Of a stretch of 64,000 bases of DNA, positions 61,590 through 64,000 are shown piece by piece. Origin of the DNA: Cubamyces lactineus (Eukaryota > Basidiomycota > Agaricomycetes > Polyporales > Polyporaceae); assembly GCA_022376465.1 (NCBI GenBank), contig JACDTU010000011.1, positions 186,001 to 250,000 on the forward strand, written 5' to 3'. Under the pieces are notes generated by a model. That model made no database searches. It was not told where the DNA came from and saw nothing but the letters and a program-made list of their open reading frames with translations. Each line of letters starts with the position of its first letter. Position 1 is the first letter of the stretch. The position numbers were made by a program, and so were the translations under genes.

Positions 61590-64000
61590 CTACCCCGCCT
61601 CCCGGGCACTAATTAGATAGTCGACACAACGCTTCGCCGCGCCCTCTACCATGATCTGGTCGATTGATGACCTATGTCGCGAGTTGTGAACCAGACATCG
61701 CCATCCCGTGAAGGTAAGTAGGGCTTACCACTCAGTTTCAAGCAGGATCTCTTCCACGTTGTCGGTTTCTACGCCAATATCCTTGCTTGATAGCACCAGA
61801 TATAGATACTCCGCTGTGTCCGCGCGAACACGGGGATATTGATGCGCCAGGAATTGATACAACTGGGGGATGGCTACTTCCTGCAACTCTGCTAACGGCA
61901 AGAGGTTAATGAGGCTGCAAGAATTTAGCACTACATTCCGTATACAGAGACATGTGCTCACCATCTCATAGACACGTTGATACGCTGAGGGTTCTTCAGG
62001 CGTGATGCATTTCTTGAAACAAGGGCGAGGAGTTCTCGCAATCTGTGCCATTGATCAATAAACTATAATCACAAGTCGAGAATAGTATGACAAACATTTT
62101 CAGGCCCTCTGGATCTTGTGGTAGATTTTCGAAGACATCGGCCTCTAGTAAGACATTAAACGTTTGCAACACCGGGATCACGACATTGTTGGATGTGACG
62201 CTCTTTTGCGCTTGAGCGAGGAGATCATGAGCAAGGCCGCGTTGATCGTAATGGTCGGAAAGATCTGTCACGACAGGCAGCTGTAGCGCATAGTTCACAA
62301 GCGCAGAAGCTACTGGTCGTTGCTACAAGGGCAAACTAAGGTTAGGTGGGGTTGAAAAATCCGAGCGACGCACCGTGCTATCGGTCTTGGTACTCGTGCT
62401 GAGTATGATGCCAGTCAGCAGCTGCTCGCGATAGCGTTCGATATTCAGGAGCTGTACAGCCCGAGGGAAGAGCCAATTGCCATCATTCCAACCAACTGAC
62501 TCTTCCTCGCTATCACGAACCTATGTAAGCACCTTTCCTCTTGCCCTTGCATCCAACGCACCTGACGAACAAGCCCTTGATCGTTGCTGCTCCTTGTATC
62601 TGCCACCGCTCTGGATAAGCAGTAGCCGGGAGAGGTAACGACAGGAGGTCAACGAAACATTCTCCGGCCTGCTGCCTGACGTTGTCCAACCGCTCAACAC
62701 CCTGCTTCAGGATACCCCCTATCGCATCATGGAACGAACGGGGAGGCAGGTAGTCGGAGAGACTTGGCAATGCGGCGGCTTCGGTGATGAGGGTCCTAAT
62801 GAACGAAGCCAGGCCTTTCACGCATGCGATGCGCACCCATGAACCAACATCCCCACGTTCGTCACTTGTGTAGTCGGTTAACCCATCCAGGAGGGCGTCG
62901 GTCATGTTGCAAACCCTGATGGCCGGTAGTTCTAATATGGCGTCAACGACGGAGTAGCGAGCGATATGAGTATGCCACTGACTCTCGTTCAGCTTCTGAG
63001 AGACATTGCTGAGGATCTGTGGCATCGAGTCGAAAGCGTTACGTCTGGCTTCCACAAACGTGCTACCACCGTTCTGCACGTCATTTAGAACGGAACCGCG
63101 AAATGCACTTAGTGGTTACGGGTCGGGTGCATATATGCGGTGACGCCTCACCTTGCGATCTACCATGCGCAACAAGCAACGAACGGCCTTCTCAATACCA
63201 TGTGGATGCGCTAGGTAGTCCAGCGCGCCGAGGACCCTGGCCAAGCTCTGCTGCATCGGCTCGCTACCTGTCTCAAAGTCCCTGATTAAGCGGTCCACCA
63301 CGGCGGAGCAGTCCACAAGCCGGCTGACAGCCGCGAGGGCAGCCGCAGCCGCTTCCTGCACAGATGTGCTCTTGCTCTTCAGGCCAGAGTCCACAACTTG
63401 TCGCCAGTGGGGTACGGCGCTTTGCGCGTGTTGGGTCTCAGGGAGCGAGATCGCTGCTGCGATGAGCTGACATGCGGCCTCCGCGATGAGCTCCTGGCGC
63501 GCAGACTGGATCATTGAGAGGGGCACGATGGATAGATATGCGAAAACCTGATCGCAGCGTGAGCAACGAACGTTTGACGAAAGAGAGACTAGCAAACCTT
63601 GCGACGTTCGGATTCCAAGACTAGAGACTCTGGCGAGCGGCGATAGGCTGCGGCAAGTTCTGTCAGAGCGAGGAGTGCGCCGTGCACGTCTCCCGCATCG
63701 GGAACTTTCAGGAGCTTCGCCTGCCATGGGCGATGTTAACAGCGGGCGAGCGAGAGGATAGCTCGAGCTTACCGCGCGAGCAGCGGCGTCAGGTCCTAGC
63801 TGAACCAGGTCAAGCTCGCAGATTGCGCAGAGAGACTGTGCACCAATCTGCCGCATGGCGGGATCCCAGTGTCGGAGCGTGACAGATAAGAGATGGTCGA
63901 TCAGGAAAGGTCGATACTCGTCATGCCTAGGTGCGGATCAGTTGTGTGAACTTCAGAGAGCTGATCGTGCAAGCATACTCAGCGACCTCAGGCGCAGCTA
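61590..64000 (-). CDS. tubulin-folding cofactor D (5' truncated)
   Basis: C-terminal part (638 residues) of tubulin cofactor D, a HEAT-repeat chaperone that holds beta-tubulin during alpha/beta dimer assembly. The N-terminus lies beyond 64000. Exons on the minus strand: 64000-63979, 63926-63773, 63720-63598, 63547-63152, 63073-62562, 62509-62374, 62322-62096, 62042-61962, 61914-61729 and 61671-61590, all in phase. Helical repeat blocks include HDEYRPFLIDHLLSVTLRHW, DAGDVHGALLALTELAAAYR, VFAYLSIVPLSMIQSARQEL, RNAFDSMPQILSNV, RDAIGGILKQGVERL-like FHDAIGGILKQGVERLDNVR, WLFPRAVQLLNIERYREQLL, VLQTFNVLLEADVF and QLYQFLAHQYPRVRADTAEY. The last exon was chosen by splicing TG to G at 61729/61671, giving TEWSSIDQIMVEGAAKRCVD before the stop; without it the protein ends TEW. 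Complete family members are about 1200 residues. Confidence 0.93.

Overview
The window is nuclear DNA of a filamentous basidiomycete, most likely an Agaricomycete. The evidence is the gene structure: many 45-60 nt GT-AG introns, GC-rich third codon positions and compact alternating-strand genes. The gene set agrees: SEN1, a GH71 alpha-1,3-glucanase, Bud22, a Rax1-like RGS protein, a TCP11/Sok1 protein, V-ATPase subunit B and tubulin cofactor D. All coding models here were spliced by hand from reading frame, splice sites and family knowledge; no search was run. There are no prokaryotic features, CRISPR arrays, rRNA genes or recognisable tRNAs.

Layout, left to right. 1-4281 (+) is the 3' two-thirds of a Sen1 helicase. 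5687-7501 (-) is a secreted GH71 glucanase. 8811-9768 (+) is a small RING protein. 10123-12142 (+) is a NudC-domain protein like NUDCD1. 12226-14561 is a repeat-rich island: a broken copy of the tail of a nearby gene, an 1.85 kb inverted-repeat element and two copies of a smaller MITE-like repeat. 15089-16986 (-) is a YDG/SRA methyl-DNA-binding protein. 18535-20714 (-) is a PP2C phosphatase. 21246-24142 (-) is a 948-residue mostly disordered protein. 24.1-27.4 kb has no recognisable gene.

27408-28514 and 29650-30818 (+) are tandem paralogues with a C-terminal MYND-like zinc finger. 31248-33217 (-) is Bud22. 34484-35843 (+) is a single-span membrane protein, convergent with an F-box protein at 36438-38297 (-). 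39875-42780 (+) is a Rax1-like RGS membrane protein. 42.8-49.7 kb is gene-poor and holds simple sequence, a possible gene remnant and a second inverted-repeat element. 49685-52698 (-) is a TCP11/Sok1 protein. 52.7-59.2 kb is again gene-poor. 59206-61375 (-) is V-ATPase subunit B, and 61590-64000 (-) is the C-terminal half of tubulin cofactor D.

The genes are mostly unrelated housekeeping or signalling genes and do not form a pathway cluster. No complete undescribed system is evident. The places most worth a second look are the SRA gene beside transposon-like repeats and a truncated copy of its own tail, the tandem MYND-like pair, a GC-AG intron in VMA2, and a PP2C gene whose start codon stands alone before an intron.
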